From Chlorops oryzae (lineage: Eukaryota; Arthropoda; Insecta; Diptera; Chloropidae), in assembly GCA_020466095.1 (NCBI GenBank), contig CM035808.1, positions 40,601,499-40,665,498 on the forward strand: 64,000 bases of DNA, in the 5' to 3' direction. Below the pieces are notes generated by a model. That model was not told the origin of the DNA and did not search any database. It saw only the letters and a list, made by a program, of their open reading frames with translations. The position numbers were made by a program, and so were the translations under genes. Positions 47,625-59,931 of this stretch are shown in pieces; position 1 is the first letter of the stretch; each line of letters begins with the position of its first letter.

Positions 47625-47741
47625 GGCCCGATTTCACCAAGCTATTTAAATAAAACTTAAATGAAACGAACTATCAAATTTCATATAAAAAATGTAATTT
47701 TTGATTTAAATATTATTTAAATAGCTTGGTGAAATCGGGCC
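47625..47741. mobile_element. Tiny MITE with GGCCCGATTTCACCAAGCTA ends, TTA duplication
   Basis: Left GGCCCGATTTCACCAAGCTA, right TAGCTTGGTGAAATCGGGCC, flanked by TTA on both sides (47622-47624, 47742-47744). The 3-bp TTA duplication fits PIF/Harbinger. Total 117 bases, no coding. Confidence 0.85.
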
Positions 47742-47759
47742 TTAGTTATATAAATCGTT

Positions 47760-49156
47760 TTTTAAATACATAATCAAAAGCATACATCTAGGTGTCCAAT
47801 AGAAATATTTTCTTAAATATAGATTTTGGTCAGGTTTTATTTTCGTAACCTATTTTCCTTTTAATTTCCTTGAGCTTACTGACCGTTTTGTTGTACGAAA
47901 ATAAAAAAGCTTTTATTCCATATTTTTAATAAACGTTTTGTCGATTTGTTGTCGACATCCTCAGGGGCACAATTTATTGGAACTGTAAAAATATTTTAGT
48001 CAGACCACTTATTTTAACATTTGATTTACCTATACAAAATTTTTAATACATATATAATTTTTAAGCTCAGGCTTTAAATTTCCATACACGTTGGTTTTTA
48101 CTTTTTTGTCAAGTCCAATATACGTAGTCAAGAATAGGTAAATTAAACATTTAAATTAAAATCAAAAATTGCAAAAATAATTAAAACCACGGAAAACATA
48201 TACGAAATTAAATTAATATCACAGCTAATTCAGAAGATGTTCTCTTGCCGCAATTATTTTTCTTAATCAATATTTCAAGCTATGTATTTAAGATAAAAGC
48301 TCCGAGTCTCTGCAACTGAAGAAACGGGAGATGTATCTGATACGGATATATGAGCAATATTTTACTTTTACCTTTGCAATTATCAACTTTTCAATACAAT
48401 AATCCAGAAGAGTTCTTTAAAAAAACTCATACCTTTTGTTCAATTAAATAAGATCAACAAAGCTTTTAAATATTTACATATTTCAATAAAAATCAAACGA
48501 TTTAATGTTGTATTGATCCCATTTTAATAACTTTATTGGATATATTGAATTCCCTATTCGCCTATATATTAAAATTTTCTTTTAAATATTGAATATCTAT
48601 AAAATCTTGTACATTCATAACATTCAAATCAAATATTAATAATTATTTATTTTGTCTTAGTAATAAAAATTGATCATTTTATACGCAGCATTGGCGTTTT
48701 TTCCAGTTGTGCGCTGTAAATTCCGCATATTTTTCGGTTTCAAGTAAAAACACAAAAATACTATGTGTCATATGTTTACAAACCGAAGCTAGATACATAT
48801 ATAAATATTAACAATTACAGAGTAACAATCCACACATACCTACTTTGTTCGGATTAATTAGTTTTATTACACGCATAACAAGAGAATTTACGTTTACATA
48901 ACTATTCAAAGAAAGATATACGAAAGATTACAACTCATATATATTGAAAATCACTTTTTAAAAAACAATCAAAACATTTCGATAACGTAAAATAAGAAAA
49001 TCTCTAGTTTGTCAATAAATAGAGTACCAATTTTTCATATAAACAACAAATCAATGGCCAAAGATATTGTACTAAATAGTCAAAAACTCGTCGCAATGGC
49101 GGGAAAAGCGTGCAAAGATAATTTCGTATTGCATCGAAGAGTACGACAGCGTAATG
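47760..49156. other. TH1-HDAC6 convergent intergenic region
   Basis: Very AT-rich 3' flanks of two convergent genes. No gene recognised apart from the MITEs already listed. Confidence 0.5.
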
Positions 49157-49549
49157 TCATTTGCCATCATTTGTTTCAAGTTTAATGTAAATTTTTCCAT
49201 CACTCGATCCACTCGCTCCAAATTGATTTCCGACATCCTCGTCGTCACTATCGCTCGAATTCGAATGCTCTTCGCCATATGTCCAGACCATGTCTACGCC
49301 AAATTTATGACGATGTGCTAAATTTTTGTAAGCGTGAAGTTTACGATTATCAATGTACGCTTGGCATGGATAGCACCATACGGATAAATCACTAAAACTT
49401 AATGCTAAGGGATGCGTTGTCGCAAAATGATGCAACAGCATATGTTCCATAATATAACGACCGCAGAGTACCTTCAAACAGCATAAGCAAATCCAGTTTT
49501 CCTCTTTTGAAGTGCAATCCTCACATGGCGATCATTGTATTGTAATTGA
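49157..49549 (-). CDS. HDAC6: HDAC6 last exon with ZnF-UBP domain
   Basis: Reading on the minus strand, the exon encodes most of a ubiquitin-binding zinc finger: PCEDC, ENWICLCCLKVLCGRY, HMLLHHF, HPLALSFSDLSVWCYPCQAYID, AHRHKFG. An acidic Ser/Asp/Glu-rich tail and a TGA at 49,159-49,157 follow. This is the C-terminal domain of HDAC6, which binds free ubiquitin C-termini and links protein aggregates to dynein. A TTAATTACAG acceptor precedes 49,549, but the frame of the finger meets a TGA just before PCEDC, at about 49,527-49,525. One base is therefore probably missing near 49,524-49,530, or an unseen exon border exists. The catalytic exons lie upstream in the error-rich region. Confidence 0.85.
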
Positions 49550-49849
49550 CTGTAATTAAATCAAAAATTAAAAATATTAAAACCGGAAATATGAGATTTA
49601 ATTATAACATATTAAAGTAGTACTTTCCATTTATTTTCTAATGCAATGTCTAAAATCAAGTAAAAGCCATTCTTTCCAATAACGCACGAAATTCCTGCAA
49701 GATAAACAATATTTATGAATTTTCTCTAAAATTGCATTTATTTTAATGCATATCAAAGGTTCTTAAGAAATCTCTTTTTTCATTCAATCGATCTCAAAAC
49801 TATGTATGAAAATGTTTTTTCAAGGGGAATCAAAAAACAGGTTTCGAAA

Positions 49850-50083
49850 GGCTGTCTTGCCAAACAGTCAAAGCACCAAAAGATATAGCTGATGGCCTTT
49901 CGGCTGCTCTGTGTAAAATTTTCTTTAACATGCTCAGCTACAGCAGCAGCTTCATAAATAAAATCAAATATGAAGCTATGATTTGATTTGCTGTGTAATT
50001 AAATTCGCATGTTAAAGTATTGGTTTTTCCATTGTGTTGAATATTTGCAGAAATTTATGCACTATTGAGAAACCAGGCAAAAA
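49850..50083. mobile_element. MITE fragment of the TTTCCAATA family
   Basis: The segment with CCATTGTGTTGAATATTTGCAG and the right end CACTATTGAGAAACCAGGC matches 31,033-31,194 and 21,847-22,018. Confidence 0.45.
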
Positions 50084-52099
50084 GCCGGCTTATGAAAGTT
50101 GCTCCTTATGAAGCAAAACCTCAAAAAATTAACAATAAAGTAACACTTTCCACTGAGTGAATTGTCAGGAGCTAATTAAGTATCATTAATGATAACAAAG
50201 ACTAATTTACAGAATTGACTATAACTAGAAAAATCTCAAAGAAAAATAGTACAGTAAAGATACAACTATATAAATTGAAGAATCATTTTGAAAATACAAA
50301 TCAAAAATTCAATAACATAATAAAAGAAACATCTACATTGTAAAAATAGTCAATTATTCAAAATCCATCATGCCAATATTTCTTAATCATATTAAACTAT
50401 GTCGCATTTATCGAAAAGCGTCCAGAAATTTCTAGCATGAAGAACGAAGGAATGTATTGAACATCATATAATGTTAATTTAATGTAAAATTTCAATACGA
50501 ATAATCAAGAAAATTGGTTTCGAAATACTCGACTCACTATGCGGAATTCAATGCTCTACGCTTTGTCAGACATTCTACGATATTTATGAGATGCAAATTT
50601 TATGTAGTAAGTTGTCGATTCAATGTACTTTAATGGTAGACCATACGGATAAATTTCCTAAATATTAATGCTAAGATGCCTTGTACGTTCAAAATGTGCA
50701 ACACAATTTACGACAGAGTATAAGCATAAAAAATTTCTTATGTTTAATGCAATCTCTCACAAGAAATGGCGATGTTGTTAATTTATTCGGTTTCTCAAAA
50801 ATAAAAACTTGTTAAAGTTTGAGATCTTATTTAACATTACAGTAGTACTCCACTTATTGTTCGAGATAGGCATGTTAATTCAGCTAAAGCATTCGTTTCC
50901 ATAAGCTCGAAATTCCGCAAATACTCTATATAATTGAAATTTTTCTCTAAAAAATCCTCATTATTTTGATGCCTAAAGATTACAGAATCTCTATTTTCCA
51001 TCATTCAAGCAGTACTCAATGTTTTCAATAATCCATAACACTCTGGAAAGTTTGTCTGAATAGCAAAGACTCTTCCAATAGCTGTGGGCTGCTTGAAATT
51101 TCAAAGCTCAGGTACGCAGCGTTTCCAAGCATATTGATGTAAGCTGGCTGTAGGTGTTATTTCGCATGAAGCTGTTCATGTTAATATTTGCACATTTGCA
51201 CTATTGGAATCGGCAAGGGCTTATCGCCAAGTAATGACCTTTGAAGCAAAACTCATTGAAATAAGCGAATAGATTGACAATTGTAACCACCTTCATGAGA
51301 AGCACATTATCATAGATCATAACAATATCTAATTTGCCAAGACTTAGCAACAGAAATGTGCATGAAAAGACCGTAAGCCTCAGAAGCATGCAACTTTATG
51401 CAATCCTACGAGGGATCATTTGCGCAAATACAAATAAAATTCAATCTATATTAAAAAAAAAGCATCTAATTCGTAAAGTTTGAATTCAATAATGCCGACT
51501 GGCATAACTAACCTATTGAATTGTCAGCATATTATTCGAAAGGTCCAGAACTTTTTTATTCACATGGAAATATTAGAACAATTAAGAATCAAAACTAACA
51601 TCAAAGGCTTGTCGAAAACCGACCAAACATAATGCTTGATTCTTTGGCGTTCTTGGATAAGAATGTCAAATTTCATGCAAGATGTATGCTTTAGACAAGA
51701 GCGAACTTTTGGTATTTTGCAGAAGATTGTGTTAAGTTGCACAATTTACATGATGAAATCCACAATAAATCGTTATGAGAATATCTTCTTATCAAAAAAT
51801 AAAAATATAAATTACAGATCCTGTAAAAAGTTCATTTAAATCTTTAACAATTACCTTTCGCTGTACTCACCGATAAGTTCAGATAGTCCCGTACATTGCA
51901 ACTATTAGTGCGGCAATCGCAACGGATATATTGAATATACAAAAAATCCTTAGATATTGATCAACCAGATTCCATGGCGGTCTGACAATTGCACATCACA
52001 CGCTTCAGTCTCCTCTAATGCCTTAACTAAGTACGTTTGATCGACAATTGGAGTCAGAACTGCAAGACTAGCGTTTCAACAATTGAATGTTAACGGGTA

Positions 52100-53130
52100 G
52101 GAAATAAAGCGGAAACATGAATTTAGGAAGCGGATCGCCAAGTAATGCTTCACCTGTCTCTGAACGCGATCGATTGGATGAAATTCAGACATGTGGACAC
52201 GGTCATTTGCAGACGGCAATTTACAGCGTATGCTTCTGCGTGCCTACTTTGCATCCATTCGATGACGAAATAGATCATAAATTCTTGTGATATTCAAAAC
52301 TAATTGGGATTGATTTCCTGGCTGGTAACTCTGTTGGAATGAGCATTATTCAACAGCATTCGCTTTATCCATGGATCATGTTGACATTGCCAACTCGATT
52401 CGCTTTGCCCGCATCATAATTTGATTCTTTCAAGTACAGAAAGAAGAAACCATATTATCATAATTATGCTACATAGCGCACTTTTCGATTCGAATATCAC
52501 CAGATTTGTCCTACCAATTTCCAATAATCCAATCGCGATGCACTTTTGCAATAAATCTCAGGAAGTTGCAGTTGAAATCCTTTGAAAAGTCTGGCGTGGT
52601 GGTCCTCCAATGATAAGCCTTGTATAGTTTAATTGCATATTGATTGAGGCAATCGCAACATTTTGAATTCTAACCATTGATAGGTATGGTTGCACTTGTC
52701 AACACATTTCCATGCGCCGATGTTGAAATGCAACGTTCAAACAGCCTAGCCTCTTGTCACTTTGTCAGAGCAACTGGAGTACAGAACCTGCACTATTACA
52801 ACTAAATTCGGGATGGAATCCCAACGAAACATAATGTTAGAAGCCGCATCCTTCGAGCCAATCCTTGTTCCTAACGTCAATGAATCCACCCATCGACGTG
52901 TATGCGACCAGATCATAGTCGTTGATTCTGCCTATCTTTCAAAAATGCGATTTAATAATATGCGATGATCAAAAGCAGCGTATATCCGATCTGTGCCTTC
53001 TGGAAGCCCATCTCATCAAAGCGATGCAGAGACATAATTTAATCATCGGAGACTATATCAGAGTTGCATTTGGATCTAAATTTGTTCCTGCAAGACAGAT
53101 GCAAGTAATCACCATTACCATCAACATGTA
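52100..53130 (-). pseudogene. HDAC6: Corrupted HDAC6 catalytic-domain exons
   Basis: On the minus strand, in the correct 5' to 3' order but in shifting frames, I can read fragments of a class IIb deacetylase domain: a GNG remnant like HHGNG near 53,120, MSLHRFD at about 53,036-53,012 (family SLHRYD/FD), an NPQLVL-like piece near 52,305, CKV..EAYA near 52,230 and ALLGDPLPKF at about 52,145-52,115. No frame is open for long. Either the gene is real and the sequence is bad, or this is a decayed copy. The dense indels and the failed overlaps favour bad sequence. Confidence 0.6.
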
Positions 53131-54689
53131 TTAAGTGGTATCATTGAAGCTTGTCAACCATATTCCTCGCTTCAATAACCGATTCGCGATGCATGTCTGA
53201 ATACTTTGCGAGGAATTGGCCAGTAAGTACCGATGCTTGCAAAACGATGTATCGGTGGAAATCCAATGAACGCCTATGTACTTGTGCAATCGATGAGATT
53301 CACATTGTTAAGTTTTCCATTTAATAGGTGTGCAAAAAGTCTGCAACTTTCCATACTGACCGATGTGATCGTATATGCAATTCAAAATAGTCTTTGCGTA
53401 CCCTGTCCATGATGGTAGACCACTATCAACTAATTCGACATGATTCTCTTTAATCATTAGCAGTATGTCCAGCGCTCTTGGGCATGATCTAAGCAATATT
53501 ATCCTGAAGAACGAGCTAAAGAAGATGGATCATGGAATTTTTCAACCCGATTTAATAAAGCTATACAATTTTCTCATCGATCAAATTCAGTTTTCGCCAT
53601 TGGTTCGCTTTCATCGCATGAAGTCCCGGTGGATCGGATAATAACTCGCTGCATTTTCAATTGCCACTATTACTATTTGCTAAGATTCAAGATCAACGTT
53701 GAACCAACTGCTAAGTGGTATATTGAAGTTGTCCTACTGCCATAAGGAATTGCATTCATAGTCTTTCCTTGAGATTTTTAAACTGAAATCGATGTTCAGT
53801 AATATGAACTCTTTTTCGGATGATATATATGAGAGATCGATAACGTGAATGCTCAAAAAGTCTTCGAATTTCGTCTTGCACGAACCTTGATCGTCTTCTG
53901 CTAGCCCTGTCTGATAATGCCCGTCAATGAGATAATAACTTCTCTTATTAAGTTGCCCAGCGGATGGAATTGGAAAGCATTTGCCACAAATTCATTCGCG
54001 ACAACGAAGTAGAAGAAGATTTATGGAAGGAATTTCATCGAAACCGATTTGGAATAAAACTATCTTATTCTATCATCCAAAAGTTTGGAGAAATATAGAG
54101 GCTTAAAAAAATCTGCAATCAACCTGGATGGTCGACAATAGCCAGAAATTTGAATTTTCACTAGAAAGGACTGATATTGTAAAAAAACGGTTGATACCCT
54201 GCAAGAGGTACAATTCAAGTCGATGAAAGATTCTCGTTAGATTAAAGAATATGATTTCAGTTCAGAATGGCAATTACATGTATTATCAGAAAATGTGAAA
54301 AGTGGGCGTGCAGAATGTTCGTCTTGCAACTAATCTGTCTTCTCTACAAAATTATATTCAACTCATATGAGCTAACCTTCATCTGTTGTCCCGGGGATGG
54401 AATTGCACGCATTTGTCTCACTAAATCATCCGACATTGAAATGTAAGAAAATTTTAGGTAAGGATTTATCACCAGATTTGAAAAAACTATTCGGTTATTC
54501 TTATTTGGAGTCAGGATTTGAACGAATACTGAACAACTCTTCACCTGTTATTTCCGCAATAAGATTGATTTAAGCTTCATTTGCATAATCTTGAATCTTG
54601 GCGCTGGAATTATGATTCATCAACAAGTGCACATTAATGCTATTGAAAAATTTAATAGTAGGCATGAAAGAAGTGGTTGAATTAATCGT

Positions 54690-55330
54690 CTTTTCAAAAT
54701 ATTTTAAACAATATAGCTAACCAAGTAGAAGGTATGTCAACACGTTGATTACACCAATTGTTTATTAGATCTTACATTCATGGCTGAAAAATAACTGATG
54801 GACTTAACGGGTTTAAATCAATTTTATGTATTTCGAATAAATTCATGCGCAGTTGCCAGATTGATTTCGTTTTATGACATGTGCAATTATCTTTGATTTC
54901 CATACCATGCCCAAACAAGTGGCTATAGGAATTGTCGCTTTGCTAGGGTTCAATAACAAGTGATATTCAACAGTTATCTAAATCCTATAGCGTCTCTACG
55001 ATTGCACCGTGGCTACATAACAATGTTTAAGGTAAAATCAATTTTTCGACTATATGCCTTCAAGCAGTTGCCAGAGGTTTGATAATATTCTGTGCTCTGT
55101 TGAATTCATACCATGGCCCTCTAATGCATAGGAATTGCCTAACTAGGAATAACAAATGCCAAATTAATTTGAAAACCATAAGCAGACACAGAATTTTGGG
55201 GTCAATTTTTCGATTCTATTGTTTCAAATTCATAGGACTGTTACAGTTATCTATGTTTGGGGTCATTCTTTCAGTTCTAGATAATGAAGGACACTTTTGT
55301 TAATGATTTTGAGATGCCTTTTTTGATTTT
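54690..55330. repeat. Imperfect tandem repeats in the error-rich stretch
   Basis: Blocks such as CAGTTGCCAGA, CATACCATG and TAGGAATTG recur about 220-240 bases apart (54,850-54,930 and 55,066-55,130). They could be genuine tandem repeats or another unmerged overlap. Confidence 0.4.
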
Positions 55331-55929
55331 AATTATATGGCCATAATTTCATAATTGAGCTTGCTGGAGTACGGCTATTTGTTAAAATCAAAATAGCCCT
55401 CAAAATTTGAAGGGATCTATTTTTCTTTTGAATGACTATCGAGGCTACATTGTTCATTGCTCTGAAAATTTGCATATTCTTTAGTTCCGTGGATATGGAA
55501 GGAACTTTTGTTAATGCATTTTGAATGATATTATTATGATTTTAATATAGCACCTAATTTTTAATAATAAGGCTTAACAAGCTGGCTAACGTAACTGGCT
55601 AAATAAATGTGTATGAGCGACACAAAATAGCCCTAAAAATGAACGAATTGATATTTTCGTTCGAGAAAAAAATAGAACTACATCGAGCTACATTGTCTGA
55701 CTGCAAAATGAAATTGAAGGTAAGGGTCTGCTTTTTTAATTTCAACAATTCCAATTCAATTGCAAATTTTAATTTTCTTAACAAAGATATACATACATGG
55801 TGTCCAGGCAACACATTTTATATCGGAAAAAGAAACATTTTTGAAAATTTCTAAGTTTTTTAAAATAATATTTCAAAATACATACATACATACAAAACTC
55901 ATCAATTTTTAAAGAGCTATAACTTAACA

Positions 55930-56480
55930 ACGGTTCATTTTAGGCAAGTGGTGCAAGAACAAAAAACAAAGCCCTTGACAGTAGGTATCGCGTTTTAAAA
56001 CTTATCAAACCCGCCCCTTTGACACGCCCTATCTTCCAAATTTTTGGAATTCTACACGCTCAAATTCTAAACTTCATTAAAATATTTCGAAAAAGTCCGA
56101 TTTTGGGGCAATTTTGCGATTTTTGTGACGCCCCCTAGTACTAGAGGTACCCTTAATAACGGACCACTCAAGAAAATGGGGGTGATGTTTATGGCTTCAA
56201 AGGAAGCAAACGTGCCAACTTTCGTTCAATTCTTATTTGAATTTCGGGAGTAGGAGACAATTTTTGAAAAACGCCTTTTTGCCACACCCAATATTCCAAT
56301 CATTGGGAAATCATTTTATTTGCCTTCGAATGTGTTAAAATTTCAAATTTCATCAAAATATCTAGAAAAACTCCGATTTTAGAGTAGTTTTTTGTGATTT
56401 TCGTAACAGATCCTAGTACTGGAGGTACCCCAAAAATGGTCAAAACGGGTCCATTTTCGAACTTTCTCTTACTTATGTCA
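55930..56480 (+). repeat. Two tandem ~240-bp units of a dispersed repeat
   Basis: Units with CATCAAAATAT..AAAA.CTCCGATTTT, CCTAGTACT.GAGGTACCC and a following CGGGTCCATTTTCG recur within the segment. They match 59,290-59,520, where the unit is followed by the GACGGACGGACATG tail. Confidence 0.65.
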
Positions 56481-56499
56481 TGTATGGACGGCCCCTGAA

Positions 56500-56975
56500 G
56501 GCAATTTTCCGAACGCTTGTCACGGTTCATAAGTATAAGGCGACAAATCAACGTCGAAAAAATGGGATAGACGGCGAGGGACGCACAGGGAAAAGAGAAA
56601 AACGCACCCATACATCTCCGAACGTCCAGTGGCGTAGCGAGACATTTCGGTGCGCGGGGAACGTTGGCGCCACAATGCAGGAAATGCCGCCTCCAACCAA
56701 CCTCAATAAAAATACCTTCATAAAAATTGAAATTAATTTGGCGCCCGAGGCGGCTATCCCCTTACCTCCTCCCGCTATCACTACGCTACTACGGACGTCC
56801 ACATTCGACCTGCCCCCTCCCCCTCCCTCACCATCTTCAAACCAATTTTGTCGACGTTCATTCATTTCCCGATACGAACGGCAACCTTCTTGTTACAATG
56901 AGCGAAATATCGATATTTTCTCCCCATCACTAGCTAGGCAACAGCACCATCTCTAATTCAAACGAGTATAACATA
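56500..56975. other. GC-richer intergenic patch, nothing recognised
   Basis: Overlapping open frames on both strands (56,480-56,956) are proline/serine-rich, from a CCCCCTCCCCC run, and show no domain. Not supported as a gene. Confidence 0.4.
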
Positions 56976-56988
56976 TATTACTATATAT

Positions 56989-58226
56989 GGGCATTTCCTC
57001 AGAAATGTCAACCACAACTTAAAAATTTTATGTGCTGCTAAGTCAAATTTTTTTATATATTAGAATACTCTTATACATGAAGCTTTAATTCTGAAAGTTT
57101 TAATATCTTACATAATATTTAAACCCAAAAAACCTTGTCGAAACTTGTGGCGAAATTTTTCGATAATCTTGATATAGTTTTTGTATGAACATTTTTATAA
57201 GCCTACGGCTGGTTAAAAGGAATGGTATTGGGTAAAATTTGGTCTAATAATTTTGAATGTTGGCCCCACTATGCAAAGAGAGCGCTTGCATATGAAATAA
57301 CTGTAAATTTTTTATATTGTTTTTATGTATATTTTTATGTCGCGTGAGTTACGAATATATGTATTTAATTTTTGAATAGTGTGATTATCGGGCATGTGAT
57401 TGGATTCCCTTTCCCCAAATTTTGGGGAAAGGGAATTTCGTTCCTCCAATATTTTGAAGAATGTATGGCAATTTTTAAAGAAATGACATTGTCAAAAACA
57501 AAAGAGCGGCTATACGATAAAGTTTTCGAATTAAAAAATTTCGAACATATTTAAATTCTCGAGTTTTTATTTCAATTTCCCGGGGAAATGAATTCCCGGG
57601 AATCCAATCACACACCTGTATAAAAAAAAATTTCAGTACAAGATCTTTTGCAGCTAAAGAGAGAATAAGTTTAACAACTAAAAGTGATAAAAAAAAAATC
57701 CTGTTTTTTGGTAATGAAATACATTTTTGTTATGTTATTTAATAATTATTAAAGCAAAACTTTGTTTAAAAGCTAAACTTTCAATATTTGAACACTAATT
57801 TTCTTAACGGAAATTTTGTAGCGTGAGTTATGTCGCGTGAGTTACGGCAAATATTTTTTAAAAGCTCAATATATTATTGAACACCCAAAGTTGATTGGCT
57901 AAATGGGTTTATTATAAAATTTCACAGCTTTCTAATTATTTCAAAATTTAAAAAAGGCAAGTTGTGTACGAAAAATTCGCTAAATTTTCAACTTCTAACT
58001 TTGCTTGTAAAACGCACTTCCTTTTTTTGTCGCGTGGGTTACAAAAACATTTAACTTTGCTATTCTTAGTTAGTTGTTGCAAGGACAATTTTGATAGACC
58101 ATACCGTTAGTACTTCTACTAAAATATATGTACATTGTAAATTTTTTATAACTTAATTACATAAGCTTTCGAGTAATCAAGCCTTGAAGTCGTACACCTT
58201 ACGCGTGAGTTACGATGGAAATGCCC
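56989..58226. mobile_element. 1.24-kb element, GGGCATTTCC ends, ATAT duplication
   Basis: Left GGGCATTTCCTC, right GATGGAAATGCCC, flanked by ATAT (56985-56988 and 58227-58230). The related uninterrupted site is present in the complement of 41,850-41,870 (ACTATATATGTCAC), which supports a 4-bp duplication. The motif CGCGTGAGTTACG or a close variant occurs inside at about 57,341, 57,833, 58,031 and 58,202. No transposase frame. A second hairpin is nested inside (57,391-57,618). Confidence 0.8.
57391..57618. mobile_element. Nested hairpin with GTGATTGGATTCCC arms
   Basis: GGCATGTGATTGGATTCCC and the inverted GGGAATCCAATCACACACC bound 228 bases. An inner palindrome CCCTTTCCCCAAATTTTGGGG sits next to the left arm. 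Confidence 0.65.
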
Positions 58227-58230
58227 ATAT

Positions 58231-58430
58231 GTCACCCTCATAGATTTTGGGCGGGACATTTCGCGCCAGTTAGAAAGAGATGTTACTCGGAAGGCAAAAA
58301 AAGAGAGAGAGAGAGAAATACTTTTGGTGTGTACCTAAGTGAAAAATGCTCATTTTGGTGGGTACCCAAGACCGTGTTGAAAAGTGCCAAAATAGAAACG
58401 GCTCCTGAGTGACATATATAGTTATATATG
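58231..58430 (+). repeat. GTCACCCTCATAGATTTTGGG repeat, interrupted copy
   Basis: Ends GTCACCCTCA and, inverted, TGAGTGACATATATAG. The left edge is separated from TATTACTATAT (56,977-56,987) by the ATAT-duplication element. Relatives at 41,820-41,880 and 44,085-44,205. Confidence 0.7.
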
Positions 58431-58439
58431 GAGTATAAA

Positions 58440-59085
58440 TAGCGTGGGCCTTACGAGAACTAGCGCGTGCCCTACGAGCACTCACGAGTGCCTTACGAAA
58501 ACTCATGAATGCCTCACGAGTGCTTTACGAACTTCTACAATTGCCTCACGAGTACTCACGATTTCGACCAAGTACCTCACGACTACTGACGAGTGCCTTA
58601 AAAGTACTAAATAGGACTTCACGAGCACTCACAAGTACTCAAGAGTGCCTTACGAGTACTCACGAGCACTCACGAGGGCCTCAGGAGTACTAACGAGTGC
58701 CTCTCGAGTACTAACGAGTGCCTCACGAGCACTAACGAGTGCCTTACGACAACTCATGAGTGGATCACGAGTAGTCGCAAGTACTAACGAGTGCCTTACG
58801 ACAACTAATTAGTGGATCACGAGTAGTCGCAACGATTGCCTTACGAGTACTCACGATTTCGACCGAGGGCCTTACGAGTACTCACGATTGCCTTGCGAGT
58901 ACTCATGAGTGCCTGACGAGTATCCCCGATTGCCCTATGAGTGCCTCACGAATGACTTACGAGTACTCATGGATACTAACGAGTGCCTTGCGAATACAAA
59001 CCCCTGCCTTACAGGTACTCACGACTGCCTTATGAAACCTCACAAGTGCCTCACGAATAATCACGAGCACTCAAAATCTTCTATT
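58440..59085 (+). repeat. Degenerate GAGTGCCTTACGAGTACTCAC minisatellite
   Basis: About 650 bases of variants of ACGAGTGCCT(T/C)ACGAGTACT with period ~18-24. Open frames across it are by-products of the repeat. Confidence 0.85.
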
Positions 59086-59289
59086 GCTTTAATGAGATGT
59101 ATGGTATGTTCCCTATAAGTCCTCTTAAGCCTAACCGGGTGGAGTTAGTCTATTTATTTGCATTTGTTTTGTTTAAATTAAGATCGTTAAGGTGAAGCAT
59201 AAGTCAGATCTATTTCAGTTTTGGATTTTAACTCATTGTTCTTATCAAGTTTCAAAGTAGAAACTCGGAAGTCACACATAAGCAAAAAC

Positions 59290-59740
59290 TATTGAAAACG
59301 CCCTTCTGTCAGGCCAACTTTTCCAGTTTTGGGAAATCATATTATTTGCCTTCGAATGTGTTCAAATGTCAAATTTCATCAAAATATCTTGCAAAACTCC
59401 GGTTTTAGAGCAGTTTTTGTGATTTTCTTAACAGACCCTAGTGCTGGAGGTACCCCCAAAAATGGTCCGATCAGGTCCATTCTCGAACTTGCTCTTACTT
59501 ATGTCCATGTGAGCAGGCATTACAAATTTCATCCAGATAGCTCAACTCCTTCGATAAGAAAACTGTATACAGACAGACAGACGGACGGACATGACTAAAT
59601 CGAATCTCCTGGTGACGCTGATCATTTCTATATATATTTTGGTCATGGTCTATCTCGACTGGTTCTGATTTTACACACAACCACACAAACGCAATATACC
59701 CTTGACACAGAGTGTTTCCGGTATAAAAATTGATACAGAA
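59290..59740 (+). repeat. Dispersed repeat with GACGGACGGACATG tail
   Basis: Contains one copy of the 240-bp unit seen at 55.9-56.5 kb, then ACAGACAGACGGACGGACATG, TCATTTCTATATATATTTTGG and the end AATATACCCTTGACACAGAG. The end is the complement of the palindrome at 2683-2715. Confidence 0.7.
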
Positions 59741-59931
59741 TTCATGAAAGATAAGATATGTATATAAATTTTGATGGGAAGGCGCAAGGGTGGTGGGTGT
59801 ACTGTGGATTTAAAAATTCTAAGTTAAAAAGAAAAAAAATGAGCTAACTCGTAGCTTTAAAAAATTAATTATGAATATGAATTCACAAATCATTTTTTGA
59901 AAGCTGAATTATGAACTATAATTTTTAGGTC

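Larger units (their letters stand above)
50400..55600. other. Error-rich stretch, likely uncorrected gap fill
   Basis: From about 50,400 the sequence re-reads the clean DNA of 49,080-50,400 with many substitutions and indels. CCATACGGATAAAT followed by TTAATGCTAAG appears at 49,377 and again at 50,642. GCATATATTAAAT-type and ATTTCTCTAAAA-type blocks recur in the same order, and the ZnF exon re-appears broken. Beyond 51,550 it carries corrupted HDAC6 exons with no long frame. Around 55,390-55,470 it repeats sequence found clean at 55,624-55,715 (AAAATAGCCCT, GAGCTACATTGT). Overlaps at both edges that failed to merge are what raw long-read gap filling leaves behind. Confidence 0.7.

Noticed and set aside
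52762..54544. Several 60-70 codon open frames
   Set aside because: They lie in the error-rich HDAC6 stretch and do not follow the frames in which HDAC6 motifs appear.
56480..56956. Proline-rich open frame of 158 codons and its antisense partner
   Set aside because: No domain, low-complexity CCCCCTCC composition, no splice or start context.
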